From positions 1-63,868 of the forward strand of contig NZ_QPJS01000006.1 in the NCBI RefSeq assembly GCF_003337435.1: a stretch of DNA of 63,868 nt, read 5' to 3'. This DNA comes from Schleiferia thermophila (GTDB lineage: Bacteria > Bacteroidota > Bacteroidia > Flavobacteriales > Schleiferiaceae). Positions 1 to 9,196 of the stretch are shown here, piece by piece; position 1 is the first letter of the stretch, and each line of letters opens with the position of its first letter. Both the position numbers and the translations under genes were made by a program. A model generated the notes under the pieces. That model worked only from the letters and a program-made list of their open reading frames with translations, was not told the DNA's origin and ran no database searches.

Positions 1-53
1 AGCGCAGATGGTACTGGCCCACAAGCCGGGAGAGTATGTCGCTGCCCTCCTTA
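1..53 (+). rRNA. rrf: 5S rRNA, 3' part only
   Basis: The first ~53 bases read like the 3' half of a bacterial 5S rRNA: a GATGGTACT segment, then GGGAGAGTA, then a closing segment ending TGCCCTCC. The 5' half is outside the window. A strong intrinsic terminator follows within ten bases, as expected at the end of an rRNA operon. The assignment comes from recognising the conserved loop E and helix IV/V sequence; no covariance model was run. It implies that 16S and 23S genes lie just left of the window. Confidence 0.82.
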
Positions 54-61
54 TAATTTGT

Positions 62-90
62 AAAAACCCCGGTTCGTGCCGGGGTTTTTT
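62..90 (+). terminator. Intrinsic terminator of the rRNA operon
   Basis: An 11-base stem AAAAACCCCGG / CCGGGGTTTTT closes over the loop TTCGTG and is followed by T residues. The A run on the 5' side makes it potentially bidirectional. It sits directly after the 5S rRNA 3' end and separates the rRNA operon from the sugar kinase gene. Confidence 0.9.
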
Positions 91-152
91 GTTTACCTTT
101 ATTTTCTCCCTTCAATTACTATTTATGTAAAGCTCAATCCTGCTTAACCGCC

Positions 153-160
153 TATATTTG
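153..160 (+). promoter_or_regulatory. Bacteroidota -7 box before the sugar kinase gene
   Basis: TATATTTG is a perfect match to the Bacteroidota -7 consensus TAnnTTTG and lies 25 bases before the ATG at 186. I see no clear -33 TTTG at the usual distance, so this is a -7-only call. Confidence 0.5.
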
Positions 161-185
161 CCAGCAGTTAGATTGAAATTATTGT

Positions 186-1127
186 ATGAGTCTTCTTGTT
201 GTTGGAACTGTTGCTTTCGATGTACTCGAAACACCCTTTGGAAAAACTGATAAAATAATCGGAGGTGCAGCTACTTATATCAGTCTGGCAGCATCTTACC
301 TGTTGCCTGAAATCAGATTGGTCTCCATTGTGGGCGATGACTTCCCCCAGGAAACAATCCAGGCATTTCAAAATAGGGGCATAGATACCAGCGGCCTGCA
401 AATTAAATCAGGAAAAAAAACCTTTTTCTGGAAGGGTAAGTATCATCTGGACATGAATACCAGAGATACTGTAGAGACTCAATTAAATGTACTCGGTGAA
501 TTTGACCCTATCTTACCAGAGCACTTCAAGGATAGTAAATACCTAATGTTAGGCAACCTAATGCCAAGTGTTCAGCAAAGAGTACTTGAGCAATTGCACA
601 TGCGCCCGAAACTCATCGTATTGGACACCATGAACTACTGGATGGATCACTATTGGGAGGATCTGATGCTTAATCTGAAAAACGTTGATGTATTAACCAT
701 TAATGACTCGGAAGCCAGGCAGTTATCAGGTGAATATTCCCTGGTCAAAGCTGCAGTTAAAATTCTCTCGATGGGTCCGAAATATCTGATTATCAAAAAA
801 GGCGAACATGGTGCCTTACTCTTCGGCGAAGGTCAGATTTTTATAGCTCCAGCCTTGCCTCTGGAAGAAGTCTTTGATCCAACCGGTGCCGGCGATACGT
901 TCGCCGGTGGGTTTATCTCTTATCTGGCAAGAACCGAAGATATTAGCTTTGAAAATATGAAGCGTGCAGTAATACATGCTTCCGCCATGGCATCATTCTG
1001 CGTCGAAAAATTCGGAACCGAAAGATTGGAAGAACTTTCTCTCGATGAGCTCGCTCAAAGACACAAGCTCTTCCGTGCTCTGACACACTATGAAATGGAT
1101 TTAAATACCATCAATCAACTTGTTTAA
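186..1127 (+). CDS. PfkB-family carbohydrate kinase
   Basis: A ribokinase-fold sugar kinase of 313 aa, a normal family length, that should phosphorylate a sugar or nucleoside with ATP in the cytoplasm. The N-terminal [12 protein letters not shown] stretch matches the family's substrate-side glycine motif. The C-terminal signature [13 protein letters not shown] carries the anion hole and the catalytic aspartate (D of GAGD). The substrate cannot be read from the sequence; Bacteroidota carry an orthologue usually named only 'sugar kinase' or 'PfkB domain protein'. It is the first gene after the rRNA terminator, has its own -7 box, and is followed after 11 bases by kbl on the same strand, so the two may be cotranscribed. 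Family assignment is firm, substrate unknown. Confidence 0.92.
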   Translation: MSLLVVGTVAFDVLETPFGKTDKIIGGAATYISLAASYLLPEIRLVSIVGDDFPQETIQAFQNRGIDTSGLQIKSGKKTFFWKGKYHLDMNTRDTVETQLNVLGEFDPILPEHFKDSKYLMLGNLMPSVQQRVLEQLHMRPKLIVLDTMNYWMDHYWEDLMLNLKNVDVLTINDSEARQLSGEYSLVKAAVKILSMGPKYLIIKKGEHGALLFGEGQIFIAPALPLEEVFDPTGAGDTFAGGFISYLARTEDISFENMKRAVIHASAMASFCVEKFGTERLEELSLDELAQRHKLFRALTHYEMDLNTINQLV

Positions 1128-1138
1128 ACATCCTGAAT

Positions 1139-2332
1139 ATGTATGGGACATTGAAGACGCGCCTTCGGGAAGAATTGAAAAGCATTGAAGAGGCTGGATT
1201 ATATAAAAAAGAAAGAATAATCACCTCACCTCAGGGAGCAGAGATTACCCTCAGTACAGGTCAAAAAGTATTGAATTTTTGTGCCAATAACTATCTGGGA
1301 CTGTCATCTCATCCTAAAGTATTGGAAGCTGCCCATAAAGCCCTTGAAACGCACGGATTTGGAATGTCAAGTGTCAGATTTATATGCGGCACTCAAGACC
1401 TACATAAAGAACTGGAAGAAAAAATATCAAAATTTCTCGGTACAGAGGATACCATTTTGTATGCTGCAGCTTTTGATGCAAACGGTGGGGTATTTGAGCC
1501 TCTTTTCAATGAATTGGATGCCATTATTTCAGATGAATTAAATCACGCCTCCATAATCGATGGAGTCAGGCTGTGCAAAGCAAAGCGCTACCGATACAAG
1601 AACAATGATATGAATGACCTGGAAGCCAAATTGAAAGAGGCAAACCAGGAAGGGGCCAGGAACAAAATCATTGTTACAGATGGGGTCTTTAGCATGGATG
1701 GCTTCATTGCACAATTGGATGAAATTGTAAAATTGGCAGAACAGTATGATGCATTGATAATGATAGACGAATGCCACTCCACTGGATTTATCGGGCCAAC
1801 AGGCAGAGGTACCCACGAATTCCACAATGTAATGGGTAAAATCGATATCATTACAAGTACCCTTGGTAAAGCCCTGGGTGGTGCTATGGGCGGTTTTACT
1901 TCCGGTCGAAAAGAGATTATTGACATGCTGCGCCAGCGATCAAGGCCCTATTTATTCAGCAATTCATTAATGCCCGCCATAGTAGGAGCTTCCATAGCAA
2001 TACTGGATATGCTAAGTGAAACTACTGAATTACGGGATAAAGTAATGCGTAATGCAGCCTATTTCCGATCAAAAATGACAGAGGAAGGGTTCGATATCAA
2101 ACCCGGCATTCATCCCATCACACCGGTCATGCTCTACGATGCCCGCCTTTCACAGTTGATGGCCGATGAGCTGCTCAACGAGGGAATTTACGTAATAGGA
2201 TTTTTCTACCCGGTTGTACCTCGCGACCAAGCTAGAATCAGAGTTCAACTATCTGCTGCTCATGAAACCGGACATATTGACAGAGCAGTGGAAGCATTTG
2301 TTAGAGTTGGTAAAAAGTTCAATGTCATTTAA
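1139..2332 (+). CDS. kbl: Glycine C-acetyltransferase (2-amino-3-ketobutyrate CoA ligase)
   Basis: A PLP enzyme of the alpha-oxoamine synthase family that interconverts 2-amino-3-oxobutyrate plus CoA with glycine plus acetyl-CoA, the second step of threonine breakdown through threonine dehydrogenase. At 397 aa it matches the usual 397-398 aa. The PLP-binding lysine is in [14 protein letters not shown] at about residue 244, the position known for the E. coli enzyme. Other family marks are FCANNYLGL near the N-terminus, SVRFICGTQ, and [15 protein letters not shown]. No threonine dehydrogenase gene lies next to it. It follows the PfkB gene by 11 bases and precedes the metB-like gene by 21 bases, so a short amino-acid operon is plausible. 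A paralogous acyltransferase such as serine palmitoyltransferase is possible but less likely. Confidence 0.93.
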   Translation: MYGTLKTRLREELKSIEEAGLYKKERIITSPQGAEITLSTGQKVLNFCANNYLGLSSHPKVLEAAHKALETHGFGMSSVRFICGTQDLHKELEEKISKFLGTEDTILYAAAFDANGGVFEPLFNELDAIISDELNHASIIDGVRLCKAKRYRYKNNDMNDLEAKLKEANQEGARNKIIVTDGVFSMDGFIAQLDEIVKLAEQYDALIMIDECHSTGFIGPTGRGTHEFHNVMGKIDIITSTLGKALGGAMGGFTSGRKEIIDMLRQRSRPYLFSNSLMPAIVGASIAILDMLSETTELRDKVMRNAAYFRSKMTEEGFDIKPGIHPITPVMLYDARLSQLMADELLNEGIYVIGFFYPVVPRDQARIRVQLSAAHETGHIDRAVEAFVRVGKKFNVI

Positions 2333-2353
2333 AAAAACAGGTCTTACCTTATA

Positions 2354-3514
2354 ATGAGCAATACAATAATGAAAGGCTTTGGAACAAAAGCCATTCACGC
2401 CGGACTGGAACCTGATCCTTCAACTGGGGCGGTAATGACACCGATCTATCAGACCTCGACCTATGCACAAGAGGCTCCGGGAGTACACAAAGGATTTGAA
2501 TATTCAAGAACACACAATCCAACTCGAAAAGCTCTGGAAAACAATCTTGCCGCATTGGAAGGAGGAAAACACGGTTTGGTATTCGCTAGTGGACTGGCAG
2601 CAATTGATACGCTTCTAAAAACTTTACATCCTGGTGATGAAGTAATATCAACCAATGACCTTTATGGGGGTACCTACAGGCTTTTTGTGAAAGTCTATGA
2701 AAAACTTGGATTAAAGTTTCACTTTGTCCCCATGCAGGATCTATCCTCAATTGAAAAAAAAATAAACGAAAAAACCAGACTGATATGGGTTGAGACTCCC
2801 ACCAACCCAATGCTAAATGTGATTGATATAGAATCAGTGGCGACATTAGCAAAATCCAAAGGAGGCATTTTGCTGGCAGTCGATAATACATTTTCGTCCC
2901 CATATCTTCAGCAGCCTTTAAAGTTGGGGGCTGATGTGGTGATGCATTCAGCTACAAAATACATCGGCGGCCATAGTGACCTGGTAATGGGTGCTTTGAT
3001 TACATCAAATGATAATTTAGCTGAACAATTGTATTTTCTTCAAAATGCTGCTGGAGCCATACCAGGACCAATGGATTGTTTTTTGGCTTTACGAGGGATT
3101 AAAACCCTCCATGTACGAATGCAGCGCCATTGTGAAAATGCAGAAAAAATAGCCAGATTTCTCAGATCCCATCCTAAAGTTGAAAAAGTCTTCTGGCCCG
3201 GGTTTCCGGACCATCCTGGTCACGATATTGCAAAGAAGCAAATGAGAGCTTTTGGAGGGATGATTTCCTTCACTATAAAAGGAGATCGCGTGGAAGATGC
3301 TTACAAAGCCATATCTTCTTTAAAAATTTTTACGTTAGCGGAATCTTTAGGCGGTGTAGAATCACTTGCAGGACATCCAGCTACCATGACACATGCCAGC
3401 ATTCCCAAAGCCGAAAGACTAAAGTCCGGCCTTTCTGACTCTTTGATAAGACTTAGCATAGGACTGGAAGACGCTGAGGATCTCATCGCAGACCTTAAGC
3501 ATGTTTTGCAATGA
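2354..3514 (+). CDS. metB: Cystathionine gamma-synthase/gamma-lyase family PLP enzyme
   Basis: A trans-sulfuration enzyme of the Cys/Met metabolism PLP family, 386 aa, full length. The N-terminal block GFGTKAIHAGLEPDPSTGAVMTPIYQTSTY and the YSRTHNPTR motif are typical. The PLP lysine is K202 in SATKYIGGHSD, and the C-terminal SLGGVESLAGHPATMTH loop is conserved in cystathionine synthases and lyases. Sequence alone does not separate gamma-synthase (methionine synthesis) from gamma-lyase (cysteine formation); the symbol is the better guess. Its TGA overlaps the ATG of ktrA by four bases, so the two are translationally coupled although they share no obvious pathway. Confidence 0.88.
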   Translation: MSNTIMKGFGTKAIHAGLEPDPSTGAVMTPIYQTSTYAQEAPGVHKGFEYSRTHNPTRKALENNLAALEGGKHGLVFASGLAAIDTLLKTLHPGDEVISTNDLYGGTYRLFVKVYEKLGLKFHFVPMQDLSSIEKKINEKTRLIWVETPTNPMLNVIDIESVATLAKSKGGILLAVDNTFSSPYLQQPLKLGADVVMHSATKYIGGHSDLVMGALITSNDNLAEQLYFLQNAAGAIPGPMDCFLALRGIKTLHVRMQRHCENAEKIARFLRSHPKVEKVFWPGFPDHPGHDIAKKQMRAFGGMISFTIKGDRVEDAYKAISSLKIFTLAESLGGVESLAGHPATMTHASIPKAERLKSGLSDSLIRLSIGLEDAEDLIADLKHVLQ

Positions 3515-4188
3515 AGAACAAAAAATTTGCAGTCATTGGCTTGGGCAGGTTTGGGAGTGCTATTGCAAGAAAACTGTCCCAGAGAGGTGCCGAAGTACTG
3601 GCCATTGACATCAATCAGGATCGGGTAGAGAGCCTTAAGGACGATGTCGCATATGCTGTTTGCCTGGACTCCACAGATGCAAAAAATCTTGAAGCCCAAA
3701 GCATTGAAGAAATGGATGCCGTGGTGGTGGCCATAGGGACTAATTTCCAGGATCTAATACTTACCACATTTGCTTTAATGGAGCTGGATGTAGAAAGAAT
3801 CATAGTGAGAGCTCAGGATCCGATTCAAAAGCGGATATTGGAGAAAATAGGAGTAAAAGAAATACTATCGCTTGAAGATGAGGTCTCCAATAACGTGGCA
3901 GAGCAGTTGCTTAATCCGTCTGTATTGATGAGCATCCGACTACCGGATGACTACGAAATTATTGAAGTAAGAGCACCCCGAATTATCTGCAACCGCACTT
4001 TGGGAGATATCGGACTAAGAGAAAAATACAGTATTAATTTAATTACCGTGATGAGAAAAGGAAATCTAGACGGAAAATTTCACATTCTCGGCGTACCGGA
4101 TGCGTCTACAAAAATTACAGAGGATGACATTATCGTGGTTTTTGGTCGTTCCAATGATATTGACCGGTTTTTAGAAATTAATCAGTAA
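3511..4188 (+). CDS. ktrA: Potassium uptake regulator, KtrA/TrkA family (RCK)
   Basis: A cytoplasmic RCK gating subunit of 225 aa, the length of single-RCK KtrA rather than double-RCK TrkA. The N-terminal Rossmann fold begins VIGLGRFGSAIARKL, an intact GxGxxG nucleotide site, followed by the acidic strand end VLAID that binds the ribose. The C-terminal ~80 residues form an RCK_C (TrkA-C) domain. KtrA rings bind ATP/ADP and possibly c-di-AMP and gate a KtrB/TrkH pore. A matching pore gene is in this window at 13728-15539 on the other strand. Its start overlaps metB by four bases. It ends one base before the convergent sensor gene. Confidence 0.92.
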   Translation: MKNKKFAVIGLGRFGSAIARKLSQRGAEVLAIDINQDRVESLKDDVAYAVCLDSTDAKNLEAQSIEEMDAVVVAIGTNFQDLILTTFALMELDVERIIVRAQDPIQKRILEKIGVKEILSLEDEVSNNVAEQLLNPSVLMSIRLPDDYEIIEVRAPRIICNRTLGDIGLREKYSINLITVMRKGNLDGKFHILGVPDASTKITEDDIIVVFGRSNDIDRFLEINQ

Positions 4189-5781
4189 TCAGATTTCTTT
4201 TGTCTTCTCGTTGATTTGCCTAATTATTTCATCCAGATTCCATAATTCTTTTTTCAATAGTTCATACAATTCTTTTTCATTTAGTTGAAATTCAGTTGAA
4301 TTTTTTTGGAGGTCATTGGACTGCTGCAGTAATTGGATTAATCCTAGTGCATTGGCTACAGGTTTTCGGACCACATGTGACTGAATCCAGGCTATTTCCC
4401 TCAATTTTTTGTTTTGTTCCTTTAATCTCTTCTCTGCTTCTATTTGTTCTGTAATATCCATACATACCAGAATCAATTCCTTCAGATTGGTTTCCTCATT
4501 TTCTATCACTCCACAGTTGGCCAATAGGACTATGTCGTTCGATAGGCCCTTGATGGAGAATGTGATGGAATTATCCATTTTCTCCAAGTTTATTTTATCT
4601 ATCAAATACGATAAAATTTTCTCTTTTTCATTGTTATTAATTAATTCAACAAAAGGCCTGCCTAAAATTTTATTTACCTGATATTTCGAATAATATTCTA
4701 TTGCCGGAGATACATATTTGATGCTTAGCAAATGATCTAACGAAAAAATTATTCCATGGGATTTGTCAATCAAAGTACGGAAATAATTTTCGGATCTTTT
4801 AAGACGCTGTTGTGATATGACTTCAGTAGTAATATCACTAAAGATGATTGTAGTTCCTCTGAGATTTCCAATGCTATTTTTAACTGCGTAAAATAAAATT
4901 TTAAAATGGTATGGATTTGGTGTATTGATTGAGATATAGTCATGCGAAAATTTTTTTTCTTTACTTTCCTCGATGTTTTTGAAAAATAGAGCACGAAGAT
5001 CCTTTTCTAAAAAAATATTAGACAGATCTTCTCCTTCAGTTATTTGTTTGTTTGACAACAATTTGATTATTTCTTTTGCTTTTTCGTTGAGAAGTTGGAC
5101 TTTTAATTCATTATTTACAAAAAAAATTCCATTTGGAGAGCTATCCTGTATGGATTCTCTGAGGAGATTTGATGCGTTTAATTCCTGATTTAGCTTTTCT
5201 AATTCTGCAATTTGAGGTACAATTACAAAAGATAGAATAGATATAATCAATATCACAGATGCAAATGAAAAGAGTAAATTTGCTCTTTCATATTTTTTTG
5301 CAATTGTATCCGTATATTCAATGAGTTCCATCGTCAATAAATTAAGGGACTCATAATTTTTACTCAAGTAATTTACTACTTCTAATATATTTTTTTTATC
5401 CTCATTATCAGAACTTAAATACAATTCAAATCCAAATGCATTTACATCATATAGTTCATTCATTATTTTTAAAAATTCTGACTTTTTATCTGGTATGATA
5501 TCATATTTATTGATTAGATTTTTCGCAAATTCTATCGTTTTGAGATTTTCTTGAAATAACAATGGAACATTGCGGATATTTTTATCAAAATATGAAAGAA
5601 GTACTTGTGATTTAAGGGCAGCTGTTTCATTTCTTATTCTAGATGAAACTATGAAAAACTGGTTAAGTAAACTCTGTCTTTCCTGACTTTTTTTGTAGTA
5701 ATAAAATTGTGAAATAGATATGGTAATGGAAAGTGCAATAAGAAAATATACCTTAGCCGATAATTTTACGGGAGAATTCAT
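4189..5781 (-). CDS. Membrane PAS sensor ending in a DHp-like helix, no ATPase domain
   Basis: A 530-aa sensor-like protein. Residues ~10-30 and ~170-195 are hydrophobic and frame a ~140-residue extracytoplasmic helical region. A coiled linker follows, then two PAS domains (about 205-325 and 330-450; NGIFFVNNELKVQLLN opens the first and KSHGIIFSLDHLLSIKYVS the second). The last ~75 residues contain IAWIQSHVVRKPVANALGL, which resembles a histidine kinase H-box, but the protein stops there: no N, G1 or G2 ATP-binding boxes. The ATG at 5781 is preferred over the adjacent in-frame TTG at 5784. The gene is much more AT-rich than its neighbours. It starts six bases after the DNA ligase stop. It could donate or accept phosphate with a separate kinase, or act without phosphotransfer; neither can be shown here. 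Confidence 0.85.
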   Translation of the reverse strand: MNSPVKLSAKVYFLIALSITISISQFYYYKKSQERQSLLNQFFIVSSRIRNETAALKSQVLLSYFDKNIRNVPLLFQENLKTIEFAKNLINKYDIIPDKKSEFLKIMNELYDVNAFGFELYLSSDNEDKKNILEVVNYLSKNYESLNLLTMELIEYTDTIAKKYERANLLFSFASVILIISILSFVIVPQIAELEKLNQELNASNLLRESIQDSSPNGIFFVNNELKVQLLNEKAKEIIKLLSNKQITEGEDLSNIFLEKDLRALFFKNIEESKEKKFSHDYISINTPNPYHFKILFYAVKNSIGNLRGTTIIFSDITTEVISQQRLKRSENYFRTLIDKSHGIIFSLDHLLSIKYVSPAIEYYSKYQVNKILGRPFVELINNNEKEKILSYLIDKINLEKMDNSITFSIKGLSNDIVLLANCGVIENEETNLKELILVCMDITEQIEAEKRLKEQNKKLREIAWIQSHVVRKPVANALGLIQLLQQSNDLQKNSTEFQLNEKELYELLKKELWNLDEIIRQINEKTKEI

Positions 5782-5786
5782 CAATG

Positions 5787-7382
5787 TTAATTCATCGAAC
5801 TTTCTAATTTCAAAAGTAGTGTATCCAAATGGTCAGCCTGCTCAATTTTTTTGTCGGTTCGCCATCTTTTTATGCGAGGAAAACGCAAGGCTATACCTGC
5901 TTTATGTCTTTTACTGGGTTGAATACCTTCAAAAGCTATTTCAAAAACCAACTCAGGTTTGACGCGACGAACGGGACCAAATCGCTCCAGGGTATTCTGC
6001 CTGATGAAGCGAGCTACAAGGCGTATTTCGTCGTCAGTAAGCCCACTGTAGGCCTTGGTAAAAGGTACTAATTCCTCACCCTTCCACAAAGCAAATGTGT
6101 AATCGGTATAAAGATTAGCCCGCCTTCCATGTCCTCTCTGGGCATATACCAACACTGCGTCTATAGTCTGAGGGTCTATTTTCCATTTGTACCAATCACC
6201 TTTTTTTCTTCCGGTATGATAAATTGATTCTTTTTTCTTCACCATCAGACCTTCACTTCCCATTTCATTTGCTCTGGCTCGCAATTCATCCGCTTCTTCC
6301 CATGAATTACATCTAAGCAAAGCCGAAACATCTATAATATTTACATTGAGTTGAGCTACCAAATTATTCAGTTTATTTTTTCTTTCAATAAGGGGTTTAA
6401 GTCTAAGGTCCTCACCATTGTATTCAATAAGGTCATAAGCTCTGAATTTTACGGGATACTGTGACAAGATTTTTTTGGATGGTTTTTTTCTTCCGAGGCG
6501 GGGCTGCAAGCTGTGAAAGGGTGCTGGATTTCCTTGATTGTCTATGGGAATAATTTCGCCATCTAGCACTGCGTCTGGAATACATTTATTTTCAAGTTGT
6601 GTAAAAAACTCGGGAAACGCGTCAGTAATTAGCTCTTCTCCTCTTGACCATAGGGCTACTTTTTGGTTATTCATTATGAGTTGTCCTCGGATTCCATCCC
6701 ATTTGTATTCGATAATCCAATTTTCAATATGGCCTAAGTTGTGCGGAGCTTCCTCCAGGGGGTAGGCTAAACAAAATGGGTAGGGTTTTATCGAGGCTTT
6801 GGAAGGATGCTCGCAGAACAAACTCTACCAGCTGGTGGTGCTCGGATCCCAATTTCCAGACAATCGCACAGCTACATCATCTTGGGTCAAATTCAAACTT
6901 TTGGCAAGAGCCTTGGTCAAAAGCCCTTCAGAAATCCCGAGTCGAAATCCCCCTAAAATCATTTTGTTAAAAACAAAGCGCTCATCGGCAGTCATAAGCA
7001 GCCATTTTTCTGTGATTCTGCACTTTTTTTCCTCCGGGCTCAATGGCGTAATAGATTTTATAAAATCCATAGCTTCCTCCAGATTTTTGAAAGCTTCACC
7101 TTGACGGTCGGCAAGTATTTTCGATAGAGTCTCTGCGAGGTCTCCTGCTATGTGCCACGACTCTTCCACAATCCAAAGAGGAAGACCAGCCATTTCAGAG
7201 GCCCACTTTCGAAGTTCTGTACTTGTGGCAGCTCTTTTCGGTTTTTTACCTGAAAAGAGCGCTACAACCCAGAGTTTATCATTATCATTTGCATTCGAGA
7301 AATACCAACTCAATGCGGATATTTTTTCATTGGTTTTATTGGTAGTATCCAACAATTTTATCAGTCTCGTAAATTGCTTCAT
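5787..7382 (-). pseudogene. ATP-dependent DNA ligase interrupted by an in-frame amber codon
   Basis: Two pieces in the same frame together make one ~530-aa ATP-dependent DNA ligase, the usual length for this bacterial group. 7382-6828 encodes the N-terminal helical DNA-binding domain (185 aa, ending NWDPSTTSW). A TAG at 6827-6825 follows, then the reading continues SLFCEHPSKAS...PYPFCLAYPLEE into the catalytic core. The core holds motif I EYKWDGIRGQ with the adenylated lysine near residue 227, DGEI, EGLMVK, YKWK, and an OB-fold C-terminus. A CAG-to-TAG change would explain the stop. A TTG at 6821 could restart the core as a ~344-aa ligase. The ligase-associated exonuclease, DEXH helicase and endonuclease genes often clustered with this family are absent. 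TAG ends other genes here, so global recoding is unlikely. A sequencing error remains possible. Confidence 0.85.
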
Positions 7383-7946
7383 ACCGCTTTAACAGCCTGC
7401 CCGGATAAATCGTTTGATTACCATATTGGATATTCCTTTAATGATGCAGATATATGAACCGGTTTAGGTCAATTTTTTATCGGAGAAATCTCATCGGGTA
7501 TTTACTCCAAAATCAAACTCTTTTATGTAAATGAGAGACCTGCTGAATAAAAATTTGCCCTATTACAGCAGTAATTATTGACTGAGATCCTTCAAAAATT
7601 CAAGCGTCATGAAGTATACATGCTTACTTGTGGTTAATGACATATTGAAGCATTTCTCTTATATCTTTCCCCATATTACAATGAAAAACCCTTCTCCCTC
7701 CAACCTGCATATTAAGTAGTGTTCCACCCGAAAATGATTAAGGGACTATAGCCAGATTGAGTACAATTACATTGTTCTTTTCAGATTTGTAAACTCGTTG
7801 AATTTAATCACTCTTTGAATGATTTTTTTTTATTTGATAGATGCATCATAATCTCAAAGTCAAAATGCTTTAAAATTTGTTTTGGAAAACGTCTTATTAG
7901 TTTCAAAAGATGTATTGATTATTAAAAAAAACGTCACTTAATTGAA
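7383..7946. other. Intergenic region between DNA ligase start and tRNA-Arg terminator
   Basis: About 560 AT-rich bases without a convincing gene. A 36-codon frame at 7609-7719 (+) starts MKYTCLLVVND, which resembles the first residues of LytTR-type response regulators, but nothing follows it in any frame that I could match. I see no tRNA, repeat or clear promoter here. Confidence 0.6.
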
Positions 7947-7986
7947 CAAAAAAGCCCCCTTACCTAATTGTTTAATGAAAGGGGGC
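7947..7986 (-). terminator. Intrinsic terminator after tRNA-Arg
   Basis: Read on the minus strand, GCCCCCT closes with AGGGGGC over a ~19-base AT-rich loop and is followed by a run of six T. It lies 13 bases beyond the tRNA-Arg 3' end and so ends that transcript. Confidence 0.85.
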
Positions 7987-7998
7987 GTAAGGATTTTG

Positions 7999-8070
7999 TG
8001 GCCTCAATAGGAATCGAACCTATATCTAAAGTTTAGGAAACTTTCGTTCTATCCATTGAACTATGAGGCC
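7999..8070 (-). tRNA. tRNA-Arg (anticodon CCT)
   Basis: A complete 72-nt cloverleaf on the minus strand. The acceptor stem GGCCTCA/TGAGGCC has discriminator A. The D arm is GTTC/GAAC. The anticodon stem AAAGT/ACTTT holds the loop TTCCTAA, so the anticodon is CCT and reads AGG. The T arm ATAGG/CCTAT holds loop TTCGATT. CCA is not encoded and must be added after transcription. A terminator follows, so this is a single-gene unit. Confidence 0.95.
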
Positions 8071-8138
8071 TAAAACCGGCTGCAAAAGTAGCATAGTAAT
8101 CTTTTCTTTACAAGGCAGCAAATGGGGAATCGGGGGAA

Positions 8139-9188
8139 TTAGCTGCTCCTTCCTGAGGTGTAGGTTTCCCATTTTACGAGCAAAGAGGCCATGTCTTGTG
8201 GAAGGTTTGATTCGAAAGTCATACGCTGTCCGGTAGCAGGATGGTCAAAACTCAATGTTTTGGCATGCAGGGCATGCCTCGGGCAAATTTCAAAGCAATT
8301 AAGTACAAACTGTTGATATTTTTGATGTCGAGTACCTTTTAATATTTTATCGCCTCCGTACTCCCAATCGTTAAAAAGAGGATGCCCAATGTGCTTCATG
8401 TGCGCACGGATCTGATGGGTACGCCCAGTTTCTAACCTGCATTCGACATGAGTAATATATCCAAAGCGCTTTAAGACTTTGAAATGAGTAACCGCATGTT
8501 TACCAAGGCCACTATCAGGAGGGAAAACGTCCATTACTTTTCGGTCTTTCAGGTTTCTTCCTATATTTCCGGTTATTGTCCCTTGGTCTTCATGAAAATC
8601 GCCCCAAACAATTGCCTCGTATGTCCGTGAAGTGGTGCGATCGTAAAATTGCCTGGCAAGGTGCATCATGGAATGTTCAGTTAGGGCCACAACCATAATG
8701 CCGGAAGTGTTTTTGTCAAGTCTGTGCACCAGACCGGGTCTTACGGCATCGGTATTGCCTTTTGGTAGTTGCTGATGGATGTGATACAGCAGACCATTGA
8801 CTAAAGTACCTGAATGGTTTCCGACACCCGGATGAACGACAAGGCCTGGTTGTTTATTTAAAACAATGAGATGTTTGTCTTCATAGAGTATGTTAAGAGG
8901 GATGGGTTCGGGTATTAGCTCTGTTTCTCGAGGTGGATGTGGTAATACTACACTCACGACATCCCCGGCCTTTACTTTGTAGTTGGATTTTACGGGTTTT
9001 CCATTGACTAAGATGTTGCCGGCTTCTGCTGCCTGTTGAATTTTGGTTCTGGATGAGTTTTCAATGAAATTGTGTAAAAATTTGTCAACCCTGTAAGGCT
9101 TCTGCCCCGGCGTAGCTACAAACCTGTAATGCTCATATAGCTCCTCACCGGATTCATCCGATAAGTTTTGAAGCGGGCTTTCGGTCAC
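8139..9188 (-). CDS. rluD: RluD-type 23S rRNA pseudouridine synthase
   Basis: A RluA/RluD-family pseudouridine synthase of 349 aa. Residues ~30-90 form an S4 RNA-binding domain (VDKFLHNF, AGNILVNGKPV, KVKAGDVV). The catalytic domain has the motif HRLDKNTSG with the nucleophilic aspartate D158. The motifs LETGRTHQIRAHM and GHPLFNDWEYGG are also intact. RluD modifies helix 69 uridines of 23S rRNA; RluC or RluA specificity is not excluded. It is the last gene of a minus-strand run PASTA protein, T9SS protein, rluD, with eight bases to the gene before it. A PASTA-only protein beside rluD is, from memory, a common Bacteroidota arrangement. Confidence 0.9.
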   Translation of the reverse strand: MTESPLQNLSDESGEELYEHYRFVATPGQKPYRVDKFLHNFIENSSRTKIQQAAEAGNILVNGKPVKSNYKVKAGDVVSVVLPHPPRETELIPEPIPLNILYEDKHLIVLNKQPGLVVHPGVGNHSGTLVNGLLYHIHQQLPKGNTDAVRPGLVHRLDKNTSGIMVVALTEHSMMHLARQFYDRTTSRTYEAIVWGDFHEDQGTITGNIGRNLKDRKVMDVFPPDSGLGKHAVTHFKVLKRFGYITHVECRLETGRTHQIRAHMKHIGHPLFNDWEYGGDKILKGTRHQKYQQFVLNCFEICPRHALHAKTLSFDHPATGQRMTFESNLPQDMASLLVKWETYTSGRSS

Positions 9189-9196
9189 GGGGCTAC

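Noticed and set aside
6825-6827. TAG read as an amino acid through genetic-code change
   Set aside because: TAG ends other genes here (for example at 57317-57319), and no other gene has an internal TAG.
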